Below, in pieces: positions 31,855-40,100 of a stretch of DNA of 64,000 nucleotides (positions are counted from its first letter, which is position 1; each line of letters opens with the position of its first letter). The position numbers were made by a program, and so were the translations under genes. Below the pieces are notes generated by a model. It worked only from the letters and a program-made list of their open reading frames with translations, ran no database searches and was not told the origin of the DNA. The stretch covers positions 1-64,000 of the forward strand of contig NZ_JBHYDM010000021.1 of assembly GCF_051860665.1 (NCBI RefSeq), written 5' to 3'. Source of the stretch: Falsiroseomonas sp051860665 (GTDB taxonomy: Bacteria; Pseudomonadota; Alphaproteobacteria; Acetobacterales; Acetobacteraceae).

Positions 31855-32201
31855 TGCCGACCGCCAGGAAGTCGCCCGCCCGCAGCAAGGCCGCCGCCGC
31901 CGCGCCGCCGGTGACGCGGCCGCAGATCCTCGACCGCAAGGTCATCGCCGACGCCGGCACCTATGCGGTGAACAAGGCGGAGATCGATCGGCTGACCGCG
32001 GAAAACGAGGCGCTGAAGGGCACGCTGCTGCACGCCATGGGCCCGCATGAGAGCGTCATCGCCGGCAATCGCGTGCTGACGCGCAGCACCCATGCCGGCA
32101 CGCCGGCGACCGAGAATGTGGTGATCACCAAGACCATGATCGGCCAGATCATCCCCGGCAAGAAGGGCCGCAAGGGCTACACCACGTTGACCGTGCAGTA
32201 G
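31854..32201 (+). CDS. Hypothetical phage protein
   Basis: 115 residues. A basic N-terminus (MPTARKSPARSKAAAAAPPV) precedes a coiled segment (NKAEIDRLTAENEALKGTLL) and a beta-rich C-terminus. Its start overlaps the recombinase stop, and the next gene starts seven bases after its end, so it belongs to the rightward operon. Function not recognised. Confidence 0.6.
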   Translation: MPTARKSPARSKAAAAAPPVTRPQILDRKVIADAGTYAVNKAEIDRLTAENEALKGTLLHAMGPHESVIAGNRVLTRSTHAGTPATENVVITKTMIGQIIPGKKGRKGYTTLTVQ

Positions 32202-32207
32202 CGCTAC

Positions 32208-32831
32208 ATGGACGCGAAGGTGCGTGCGGACTTTCGACCCCTGACGCGCCGACTGGATGACCTGGCGCGCAGCCAGGTGCCATTCGCGACGGCGCGCGCG
32301 CTGACCGACATGGCGCAGGCCGCCGCGGTGGCGAATCGCCGCGCGCTACCCAGCGTCTTCGACCGGCCAACACCTTTCACCCGCAACAGCATCGCGGCGA
32401 CGCCGGCGAAGAAGAGCAACCTGGTCGCGCGTGTCTTCGTGAAGGATCGCCAGGCCGAGTACCTGCAGCTGCAGGAGACGGGCGGCACGCGAAAGCCCGA
32501 GCCGTCGAAGCAGGGCGGCACCGGCAAGGGCCGGGCGCTTATCATGCCGAAGGCGATCGCGCGGAATGCGTTCGGCAATATCCCGCGCCGCGGCCTCGCC
32601 GCGCTGCAGCGCCGCAAGGACGTCTTCGTCGGCAAGACGGCGTCCGGCGCCGGCGGCTTCTTTCGGCGCCTGGCCAGCGGCGCCCTGCAACCGCTCGCGC
32701 TGTTCATCGGCCAGGCCCGCTACAAGCCGCGCTTCGGCTTCCGAGATCGCGCGATCAAGGTCGCCCAGGCCACCATGACGCCGGCCTTCCGGCAGGCGCT
32801 CGCGAAGGCCATGGCCACGGCACGGCGCTGA
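32208..32831 (+). CDS. Phage structural or morphogenesis protein, gp10/minor-tail-like
   Basis: 207 residues. QVPFATARALTDMAQAAAVA, then RPTPFTRNSIAATPAKKSNL, then VARVFVKDRQAEYLQLQETG is the pattern of a phage tail-completion or minor-tail family in many proteobacterial prophages, but placement before the terminase is unusual. The protein is very basic. Function inferred only from this layout. Confidence 0.5.
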   Translation: MDAKVRADFRPLTRRLDDLARSQVPFATARALTDMAQAAAVANRRALPSVFDRPTPFTRNSIAATPAKKSNLVARVFVKDRQAEYLQLQETGGTRKPEPSKQGGTGKGRALIMPKAIARNAFGNIPRRGLAALQRRKDVFVGKTASGAGGFFRRLASGALQPLALFIGQARYKPRFGFRDRAIKVAQATMTPAFRQALAKAMATARR

Positions 32832-32835
32832 GCCT

Positions 32836-33156
32836 CTATCCGGCCTTCGCGCCTTTGTACCCGTACTGCTCGAGCCTCTTGCGCGCCTTCGCTAGCTCCT
32901 CTTCTTCGAAGAGTGAGTGCCACTCCGGGTGATCGATCACCATGGCTTCGACCGTGAGGTCTAACCGCCCCCTCTCCCATAGGGCCGTGTAGCCGTCCGA
33001 CACGTTGGGTTCATTGATGAGCTGCTTCGCGGTCCGAAGGCCACGCTTATCGAGCAGCATGCCGAGGAATATGGTGGCGTTGTACTTCGCCTCCGAGCGC
33101 GCCCGCTTGTAGATGTTCATCATCGCAGCATCGAATCGCTCTTCGAGCGTGGGCAT
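32836..33156 (-). CDS. Conserved hypothetical protein (opposite-strand moron)
   Basis: 106 residues from ATG 33156 (MPTLEERFDAAMMNIYKRAR). SEAKYNATIFLGMLLDKRGL, then TAKQLINEPNVSDGYTALWE, then RGRLDLTVEAMVIDHPEWHS is a widespread conserved hypothetical family. It is often found among accessory genes; its function is not known to me. The gene is on the strand opposite to its phage neighbours and less GC-rich. Confidence 0.65.
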   Translation of the reverse strand: MPTLEERFDAAMMNIYKRARSEAKYNATIFLGMLLDKRGLRTAKQLINEPNVSDGYTALWERGRLDLTVEAMVIDHPEWHSLFEEEELAKARKRLEQYGYKGAKAG

Positions 33157-33282
33157 GCCATTTCTCCCAGGCGTGGCGCTGGCCGAGACCTTCCACGAGA
33201 GAGGAAGCGTCTTCGACCGCTCCGTCAATTGCCTTGCGGGGGGCGCCTCACCTCTGCCGACAACAGAGGGGAGTGCAGCCTA

Positions 33283-33295
33283 CCCCCCCCCCCCC
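33283..33295 (+). repeat. Thirteen-base C tract
   Basis: A run of 13 C residues lies between the opposite-strand moron and terS. It is outside called genes. It could be slippage-prone or simply a sequencing-error hot spot. Confidence 0.8.
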
Positions 33296-33375
33296 GGTCT
33301 GGGTCCTTCCTGCCCCCCACCCCCCGCACGGGATGCTTCGCACCCCGACGCATCCCCAGCTATGGGTGAAAAAAG

Positions 33376-34068
33376 GTGTCCGCACCCCTGTCCGCACCCC
33401 CGGAAGACGGCATCTCCATCCGCGAGTTCGCGCGGCGCGAAGGGTGCAGTGACCGGCTGGTGCGGCGCGCCGTCGAACAGGGTAAACTCCATGCGCTGTC
33501 GAACGGGAAGCTAAATCCTGACCTCGTCGGAACCGGCTGGCGGCACGGCAATCGGCACCCCGCGGCAGGTGCGGACAGGGGTGCGGACACCGTGTCCGCA
33601 GTGTCCGCACCCCTGTCCGCACTGTCCGCACCCGCCGAGGCGCTCGAGCCGCAGCCGCAGGGCGGCGCACTGCGGCGCCGCCGCCGGCGCGCCGAGCCCG
33701 ATGCCGAGGACGAATCCCTCGACCTCGACGCCTTCGCCCGCCGCGTCCTCGCCGGCGACGCCCCCGACCTGGCGCAGTCCGAGAAGGTCAAAGCCGCCGC
33801 CGCCGCGCTCAAGGGCATGGTCGCGGCCCGCAAGGCCGCGGGCGCCGTCATCGACATCGAGCTCGCCGAGCAGGTCCTCTTCAACTGCGCACGTGCGGCG
33901 CGCGATGCCTGGCTGAACTGGCCGGCCCGGGTCGGGCCGCTGCTGGCCGCCGACCTCAACCTCGAGGCGGATCGCGTCTCCGAGGCCCTGACCCGCTATG
34001 TCCACGAGCAGCTCGAGGAGCTCGGCGAGCCCGAAGCCGATTTCACCGCACCCGGCGAGCCCGACTGA
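33376..34068 (+). CDS. Small terminase-like protein
   Basis: 230 residues from GTG 33376. An HTH (ISIREFARREGCSDRLVRRA) is followed by a basic and repeated linker and a helical part (QSEKVKAAAAALKGMVAARK, then VIDIELAEQVLFNCARAARD). Its position directly before the large terminase and the DNA-binding fold suit a small terminase subunit, which selects phage DNA. Its 3' end overlaps the large subunit by 71 bases. Its coding DNA carries eight copies of TGTCCGCA or its complement. Confidence 0.7.
   Translation: MSAPLSAPPEDGISIREFARREGCSDRLVRRAVEQGKLHALSNGKLNPDLVGTGWRHGNRHPAAGADRGADTVSAVSAPLSALSAPAEALEPQPQGGALRRRRRRAEPDAEDESLDLDAFARRVLAGDAPDLAQSEKVKAAAAALKGMVAARKAAGAVIDIELAEQVLFNCARAARDAWLNWPARVGPLLAADLNLEADRVSEALTRYVHEQLEELGEPEADFTAPGEPD
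33377..33630. repeat. TGTCCGCA octamer cluster (candidate packaging site)
   Basis: TGTCCGCA lies at 33377, 33389, 33593, 33602, 33614 and 33623, and its complement at 33570 and 33582. The spacing is mostly 9-12 bases. It falls in the terS gene, where many phages keep the pac or cos site bound by small terminase. Confidence 0.8.
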
Positions 34069-36097
34069 CCGCCTCGCCCGTGCCTGGCGCCGCGGCCTGA
34101 CCCCGCCGCCGCGGATCTCCGTGCCCGAATGGGCCGACCGCTACCGGCACCTCGCCAAGGGTGCCGGCTCTCGCTCCGGCCGCTGGCGCACCGCGACCGT
34201 CGAGGTGGCGCGCGGACCGATGCTCGCGGTGACGGAACCGGGCGTGCACACCATCAGCGCCATGGTCTGCACCCAGCTGATGAAGACTGCGCTGCTGGAG
34301 AACGTCTTCGGCTACTTCGCCCATCTCGACCCGTGCCCCATATTGCTGCTGCAGCCGAAGGAGGCCGCGGCCGAGCAGTTCTCGAAGGAGCGCATTACGC
34401 CCATGGTGCGCGCCACGCCGGTGCTGCGCGATCTGGTCGGCTCGTCGAAGACCCGAAACGCCGAGGAGACGCTTCTCTTCAAGAGCTTCCCCGGCGGCTT
34501 CCTGGCGCTTGCCGGCGCCGGCTCGCCCGACAACTTGGCGCGCCGCCCCATCCGGGTGCTGCTCTGCGACGAGGTCGACAAATACGTCGTCACCCGCGAG
34601 GGCGAGCCGATCGACATCGCTGAGGAGCGCCTCGCCAGCTTCGACCTGAACTGGCTGTCGCTGCGCGCCTGTTCGCCGACCGTCGAGGGCAGCAGCCGCA
34701 TTGAGGCGGCGGAGGCCGCCAGCGACCAGCGCCGCGCCTCCCTGGCCTGCCCGCATTGCGCTCATCGGCAGTTCCTGGACTTCTTCCGTCACGTCCATTG
34801 GGACAAGCCGGGGGGCGTTCACCGGCCAGAGACGGCGCGGATCTACTGCGAGGCCTGCGGTACCGGCTGGAGCGAGGGCGACCGCCTGCGGGCGCTCGCC
34901 ACGGCCCGGTGGCACCAGACGCGGCCCTTCACCTGCTGCGGCGAGCGCCAGGCGCCCCTGGACGCCTACGAGGCCCGCTGGCGCGCCCTGCCAAAGCAGG
35001 GCGGCACGGAGGCCGCGGTGGAGGCCACATGGCAGTGGTGGGCCGGCCGGCGCCACGCCGTCTACCGTGCCACCTGCCGGCACTGCGGCACCTGGGCGGT
35101 GCCGAACAAGCATGCGGGGTTCCAGGCCTCGAAGCTCTACTCGCCCTGGCAGCGCGACAAGCCGGCTGACGTTGCGGCGAAGTGGCTGGCGGCGCAGGGC
35201 GATGAAGAGAAGCTGCAGGTCTGGTGGAACACCCAGGCGGCCAGGCCCTACCGCCAGCACACCGGCAAGGCGCTGGCGCTGGATGCGCTGATCCGCCGCG
35301 CGAAGAACTGGCCCGGGGTGGTGCCGGAGGGTGTGGCGGTGCTGACCGCCGGCCTCGACGTGCAGCAGGATTGCGTGGTGCTGGAGCTGGTGGGCTGGGG
35401 CCACCACGAGGAATCCTGGTCCATCGCCTATGAGGTCTTCGAGGGCGACCCCGGCAGCCATGCGCTGTGGGACCAGGTCGACGCCTATCTGCTGCAGCGC
35501 TTCCACCGCGATGACGGCCGTCCCTTCGCGATTGAGGCTGCCTGCATCGACACCGGCGGCCACCACACCCAGAAGGTCTACGCCTTCTGCAAGGCGCGGC
35601 TGGGCCGGAAGATCTGGGGCATCAAGGGAGAGAGCGCGCAGAAGGGGGCGCGCAACCCGGTCTGGCCGACCAAGCGGCCGACGCCGGCGCACAAGGCGAG
35701 CTACCGACCGATCATCCTGGGCGTGAACAGCGCGAAGGACGTGATCCGCAACCGCCTGGCGTTGGAGGAGCCCGGACCGGGCTTCATGCATGTGCCGGCG
35801 ACGCGGGATCTCGGCTGGTACCAGCAGTTGACGGCGGAGCGGCTGATCACGTTGAAGTCCGGGGTAAGCCGGTACCGGGTGTGGGAGCCGATCCCGGGAC
35901 GGCGGAACGAGGCGCTGGACTGCCGGGTCTATGCCTATGGCGCGCTGTGCGGGCTGCTGCACTTCGGGCTGCAGCTGAACCGGCGGGCGGATCTGGTGGC
36001 GGTAGCGTATCGCGAACCGAGGGTTGAGCAGGCCGTCCAGACACAACCTGCACCTATCCTCCAGATCAAACCGCGTTCTGGGCGATGGTTAAGCTAA
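33998..36097 (+). CDS. Phage terminase large subunit, GpA family
   Basis: 699 residues. PPPRISVPEWADRYRHLAKG opens the family core. The ATPase part has ILLLQPKEAAAEQFSKERIT and Walker B IRVLLCDEVDKYVV. Zinc-type Cys pairs occur in CPHCAH and YCEACG. The C-terminal nuclease domain has AVLTAGLDVQQDCVVLELVG, with the first metal Asp in GLDVQ. It powers DNA packaging into the head. The start overlaps terS; a GTG at 34121 is a shorter option but would lose the conserved opening. The next genes downstream are opposite-strand cargo. Confidence 0.93.
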   Translation: MSTSSSRSSASPKPISPHPASPTDRLARAWRRGLTPPPRISVPEWADRYRHLAKGAGSRSGRWRTATVEVARGPMLAVTEPGVHTISAMVCTQLMKTALLENVFGYFAHLDPCPILLLQPKEAAAEQFSKERITPMVRATPVLRDLVGSSKTRNAEETLLFKSFPGGFLALAGAGSPDNLARRPIRVLLCDEVDKYVVTREGEPIDIAEERLASFDLNWLSLRACSPTVEGSSRIEAAEAASDQRRASLACPHCAHRQFLDFFRHVHWDKPGGVHRPETARIYCEACGTGWSEGDRLRALATARWHQTRPFTCCGERQAPLDAYEARWRALPKQGGTEAAVEATWQWWAGRRHAVYRATCRHCGTWAVPNKHAGFQASKLYSPWQRDKPADVAAKWLAAQGDEEKLQVWWNTQAARPYRQHTGKALALDALIRRAKNWPGVVPEGVAVLTAGLDVQQDCVVLELVGWGHHEESWSIAYEVFEGDPGSHALWDQVDAYLLQRFHRDDGRPFAIEAACIDTGGHHTQKVYAFCKARLGRKIWGIKGESAQKGARNPVWPTKRPTPAHKASYRPIILGVNSAKDVIRNRLALEEPGPGFMHVPATRDLGWYQQLTAERLITLKSGVSRYRVWEPIPGRRNEALDCRVYAYGALCGLLHFGLQLNRRADLVAVAYREPRVEQAVQTQPAPILQIKPRSGRWLS

Positions 36098-36365
36098 ATC
36101 GTGGTTCGACTGAAGGAACGATCGCCCGCATCCGACCAGATGCGGCCTTCGTGCTCTGGCCGCCGCGTTGAATCTTGAAATCAATGCGTACACGCTCGCA
36201 AGCATCACACAAGTGGCGGCTCAGCGCCCGAAGCTTTCGCAGTGATCGGCTAGGTTGAGGAATAGCTTCGTCAGTACGACGGCGTCGCGCCTGCACGATG
36301 GCTACATCGCGTGGCCAGGCGGCCGCGTTTTCACCACTTCACAGGCCATGCGCGCTGCCTCCCTG

Positions 36366-36401
36366 CTGCTGTGAGCGCGTCAAGGGCCGCGCTCACAGCA
36401 G
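36366..36401. other. Perfect 14-bp stem-loop between terL and cargo
   Basis: CTGCTGTGAGCGCG at 36366-36379 pairs exactly with 36388-36401 around an 8-base loop, and flanking CTCC/GGAG bases extend it. There is no T run on either strand. It ends nine bases before the stop of the cargo gene at 36411. It may serve as a bidirectional transcript end or mark the cargo border. The rest of 36098-36410 holds no gene I can support. Confidence 0.6.
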
Positions 36402-36410
36402 GAGGGAACT

Positions 36411-37190
36411 TCAGTCCCGCCCGGCCCCCGCTTTCCAGGCGTCGACAAGGCGTCCGAACTCGGTTTGGAGACGCTCCAGCGCCTCAGTGACCTGCTCCTC
36501 CGGTCGCCATGCCTCCGGCGGGATATCCTCAGGATCGCCAAAAATCTCCTGCTGCGGGTCGTCCCCTGTCCGCGGCGATTCGTCGGCTGCGCATTCTGAG
36601 AGCGGATCAACGCTGTCGAGGCCCACCGACGCTTCCTGCCCTCTGTCATGGCCAGAGGGGCTCGCGGAGCCGACAAACTTGAGGCGGATCAGGGATGCTA
36701 GATTACTGGGTGTCTCAGGCGTAATGGCCGCCGCCCACCAGGCGAGTTGCTCGCGCAGGTCAAGTTCCTCGGGCGACAGGGCGGCCTCCTCGGCGGGCGC
36801 CACCTCGCGCACCGCTCCGGCCCGCGTCAGGAGAATGCCACCGACAACGACCCTCGCCATGCTGTCGAAGAGGTCCGCTAGCAATCCTTCGAGTCCTCCT
36901 CGGCCGCGGTGGGGAAACCAGGGGCTACGGTCTGCCCGCAGGCCAGCGAGCAGGTCGATAGCCTCTCGGCAAGAACCAAGCGGATCAGCCGCCTCGTGCA
37001 GATCATGGCGGCGTTCCCATAGACGCAGGATTAGGTCCGCTGCGCGCTCCTTCGCTCCCGCCTTCGCGTCGCCGCTCGCGGCTTCCGCCTCAGCGATGAT
37101 TTCGGCCAGATGGTGAGCCATCCAGCGCTCCAGCGTCGCGCTCCGATCATCGAGGTCAAGATTGCAGACGAGCGCTCGACCAAGATCCAA
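36411..37190 (-). CDS. Companion protein of the Avs3-like system
   Basis: 259 residues from TTG 37190, which has AAGGA four bases upstream; a GTG at 37307 is possible but would overlap the large gene by 152 bases. It overlaps the Avs3-like gene by 35 bases, so the two are co-transcribed. The first half is helical (LERWMAHHLAEIIAEAEAAS, then AADLILRLWERRHDLHEAAD). The last 80 residues are acidic and may be disordered. Type III AVAST loci have a small second gene (avs3b); equivalence here is inferred from position and size. Confidence 0.6.
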   Translation of the reverse strand: MDLGRALVCNLDLDDRSATLERWMAHHLAEIIAEAEAASGDAKAGAKERAADLILRLWERRHDLHEAADPLGSCREAIDLLAGLRADRSPWFPHRGRGGLEGLLADLFDSMARVVVGGILLTRAGAVREVAPAEEAALSPEELDLREQLAWWAAAITPETPSNLASLIRLKFVGSASPSGHDRGQEASVGLDSVDPLSECAADESPRTGDDPQQEIFGDPEDIPPEAWRPEEQVTEALERLQTEFGRLVDAWKAGAGRD

Positions 37191-40100
37191 AATGTCCTTC
37201 TGCGATATCGAGGGTTCCGTCGGCGGCGAGCCGGTAGAGCCTGTCAAACCGTTCCTGCGGCGGGTCGACGTCTTCCTCGCCAGCGTATCGTCGGGTTCTG
37301 CGGCCACGGCGCCTTACCTCCACCTCGATAATCAGATCCAGTCTCTCGTGCTGTAGGAACTCTTGAAGCTGCTCACCATGCGCCAGCAGCCTCCAGCCTG
37401 CCGAGCAGATATCGGACTCATACTGTTCGTCATCCCGGACTTTTTCTCCCCACGCTTCAAAGACAAACATGGGCTTGGTCGCACCGGGGCGCGACCATCG
37501 TGCTGCCCCGGAAGCGTCCCGTATGAGGCCGCTTGCATTGAAGACGCGCGCGCCGGGCGCCATCATGACGTAACGTGCCTGGCCACGGAACGGATCGTGC
37601 TCGTCGATACCGTCGCCCCGATCAGGGCGGACGAGCCACCCTAGAAGCTGATAAGGCGGATCGCCGAACTCGAACTCACCCTCCCCCTCCAGAGGCAGTT
37701 TGTAATCCCAAGAATCGTCGATAGTCTGCAGCGCCCTCAGCAGCGCGGGGGCTGTCGAAGGGTCAACAAGTGCGCTGGCGACAACGCCTTCTTGGTAGCG
37801 ATCGGGGCCAGTCGTCTCCTCGTGGCCAGCTACCGTGACGTAGCCCTCGCGCTCAGGCGGGATCATAACCACCTGGTGATCCGACTCACGGACCGCAGCA
37901 ACCCACTCTGCAAGTGGTTCTGAGGCAAGCGTCCAATGTCGTGAGTGCAGCGGCACAGGCACACGCAGTTCTGCTGCCCACAGGGGAGGCTCCGCCAACT
38001 GCTCCCGCAGAACCTTATAGTCGAGGGCGTGAAAGTCATCCGGCTCGCCTTCCGCCAGTGGCACTGACTTCACCAGCTCGCCTGCAGCACACCACATAGC
38101 GTGCCACTCGAGATGGGTGCGTAGGTCTTCAATGATGGGCCGGGATCCCTGCCTGTGCCTGTAGGCCGAGTATTCACGATCTTGCCGCAGCCTCCACGGC
38201 AGCAGAGGTGCGGAGCGCACACTCTCTTCGGGCCAACCCCAGACATCCACAATCCAACGTTCGGCAATGTCGAGGAATTGGGCGCCAACGGGCTCGGCAA
38301 ATGCGTACCAAAAGGGTGCGTACCAGTTCTTGACCGTGTCCATTCCGTCAAAGCCGAAACGGCGGCCTTCACGCGATCGCACGCGGTACGCGTCCTCGCG
38401 TGAATATCGGTTCTCCGCTTTGACGGCGGGCAGCGCCGACCTGTTCACCGCGGCAAGCTCGACGGCCTCCTGCGGAGATATGGGCAATGAGCAGGCAGCC
38501 ACCAGCTTCAAGCAAGCGTCTCTTGCAAAAGCGCGAAGAAGAAGGTGAGGAAATTGGTCGTCAAGCGCCATAGCCATTAGAGCCGAAGCGGCTGCAACTA
38601 CCTTGTCGGGACGCTCGGCGGCGACGCGGTCGAGCGTGACGGTGGCCCATAGCCTAGCCGCTAGCGGATAGTATGCGGGCGGCGGGCCGGAAAACTCGAA
38701 CTCCTCGAGCCGTCCGAACGCCCGCACGAAGCCGTTGACGGATCGAAGGTCGCCGGTACGGGAAATGCGAAGCACCGCATGTGCGGCCCGCCACCGGATG
38801 CGGATGTCGGGGCATCCCAACTTTGCCATTAGAAAGCGGCCTATGGCGCCGCCTGAGTCCTCGGGAATCCCTTGTGGCGACACACGCTCCAGGTCGACGT
38901 GCCGGATCCGCGAAGCGAGACGGTCGACGTACCACTCGAGCAGGGAAGCAACGGATGGCGCCGGAAGTAGATCTGCGATGAGCCCGACGTGCCCAATTAG
39001 TGCCTCAGGCCCAAGGGCTTCGACGTGCGCCTGCACGGCCCCAAGCAAAAAGTCGCGCCGGTCGTCGTGGTCCATCCCCGTCCTGGCGAGCAACGGGTTG
39101 ATCTCGTCCGTACCGTAAGGCAGCCCCGGAGCCAGGGCAGGAAGCAAGTCCCGAAGCAAGCCTGGCAGCGACTTTTCGCACCAAGCGTTCACCGCTGGGT
39201 TGTCCCAGGCGCCTAGGGTCTCGATCAGCGCCTTGGCCAGCTCCGCGTCCCCGTACTCCTCACCAAGGGCGGCGACCGCATCCAGGTGGCGCGTACGTAA
39301 CCGTAATGGAACGACAGCCCTGGCATCCGAAAGGATTGACCTAAGAGGTACGTAGACTGGTGCCTCTCTAGCTCGCGCTGATTGCCTGATCATGCGTATG
39401 GCCGCGGCAAGGGTCGCGCTGTTGGTCGTCACCTCAGGGGTCCATGCATACGCAGCGGCCCCCGCGTCGCCCTGACGCGGCTCAGCCACGCAGGATTCCT
39501 TCCGAGGGGGCACCAGCCCTTGCCTGAACCGCTCCCGGTCGACGAGGGCCCGGGCCAGCTGCCCAATCTCGCCCTCAGGCGCCGACCGAATGTTTTCCGA
39601 GGCATCCGGCCGGCCTGGACGGAGAAGCATATCCCGGGCGGCCTCCTCGCGGAGCGCCCACTGAGTTACCGCCGGTAGCCCTAGCGACGCACGGAGGCTC
39701 TCCTCTACCAGATCGTGGTCAGTCTCTAGGCACAGGGAAAGCCCTGCGACCTCGCCCGGCGTGAGGCAGCCGTCTACCAAGCCGATCCTAAGCACCGATG
39801 GTAACGTTTCTCCAAGCTCGACAAGACCCCGCGCCTCCCATCGCGAGGCGGCGGCGAGCGCGATTGGCTGGTCCAGCCTCGCCAGAGCCGTACTGGCCTC
39901 TGGCCAAGGGAAGTGGTCGTCACCCTCAAGCCGCACGGCCGCGTCGGCAACCACCTCGCCGAGGCGTAGGGCCATTGCGCGCCTGTCAGGCACTGCCCTG
40001 CAGGCGTGCCGGACCAGCTTTTCGACGAGGATGAGCTGACCGCGGATCTCGGTGTCGAGTTCGCCCGCGGCAGTCACGGCCATCTGGAAAACAGCCCCAG

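Noticed and set aside
34043..36046. 667-codon minus-strand frame over terL
   Set aside because: Shadow of the terminase gene. No family signature.
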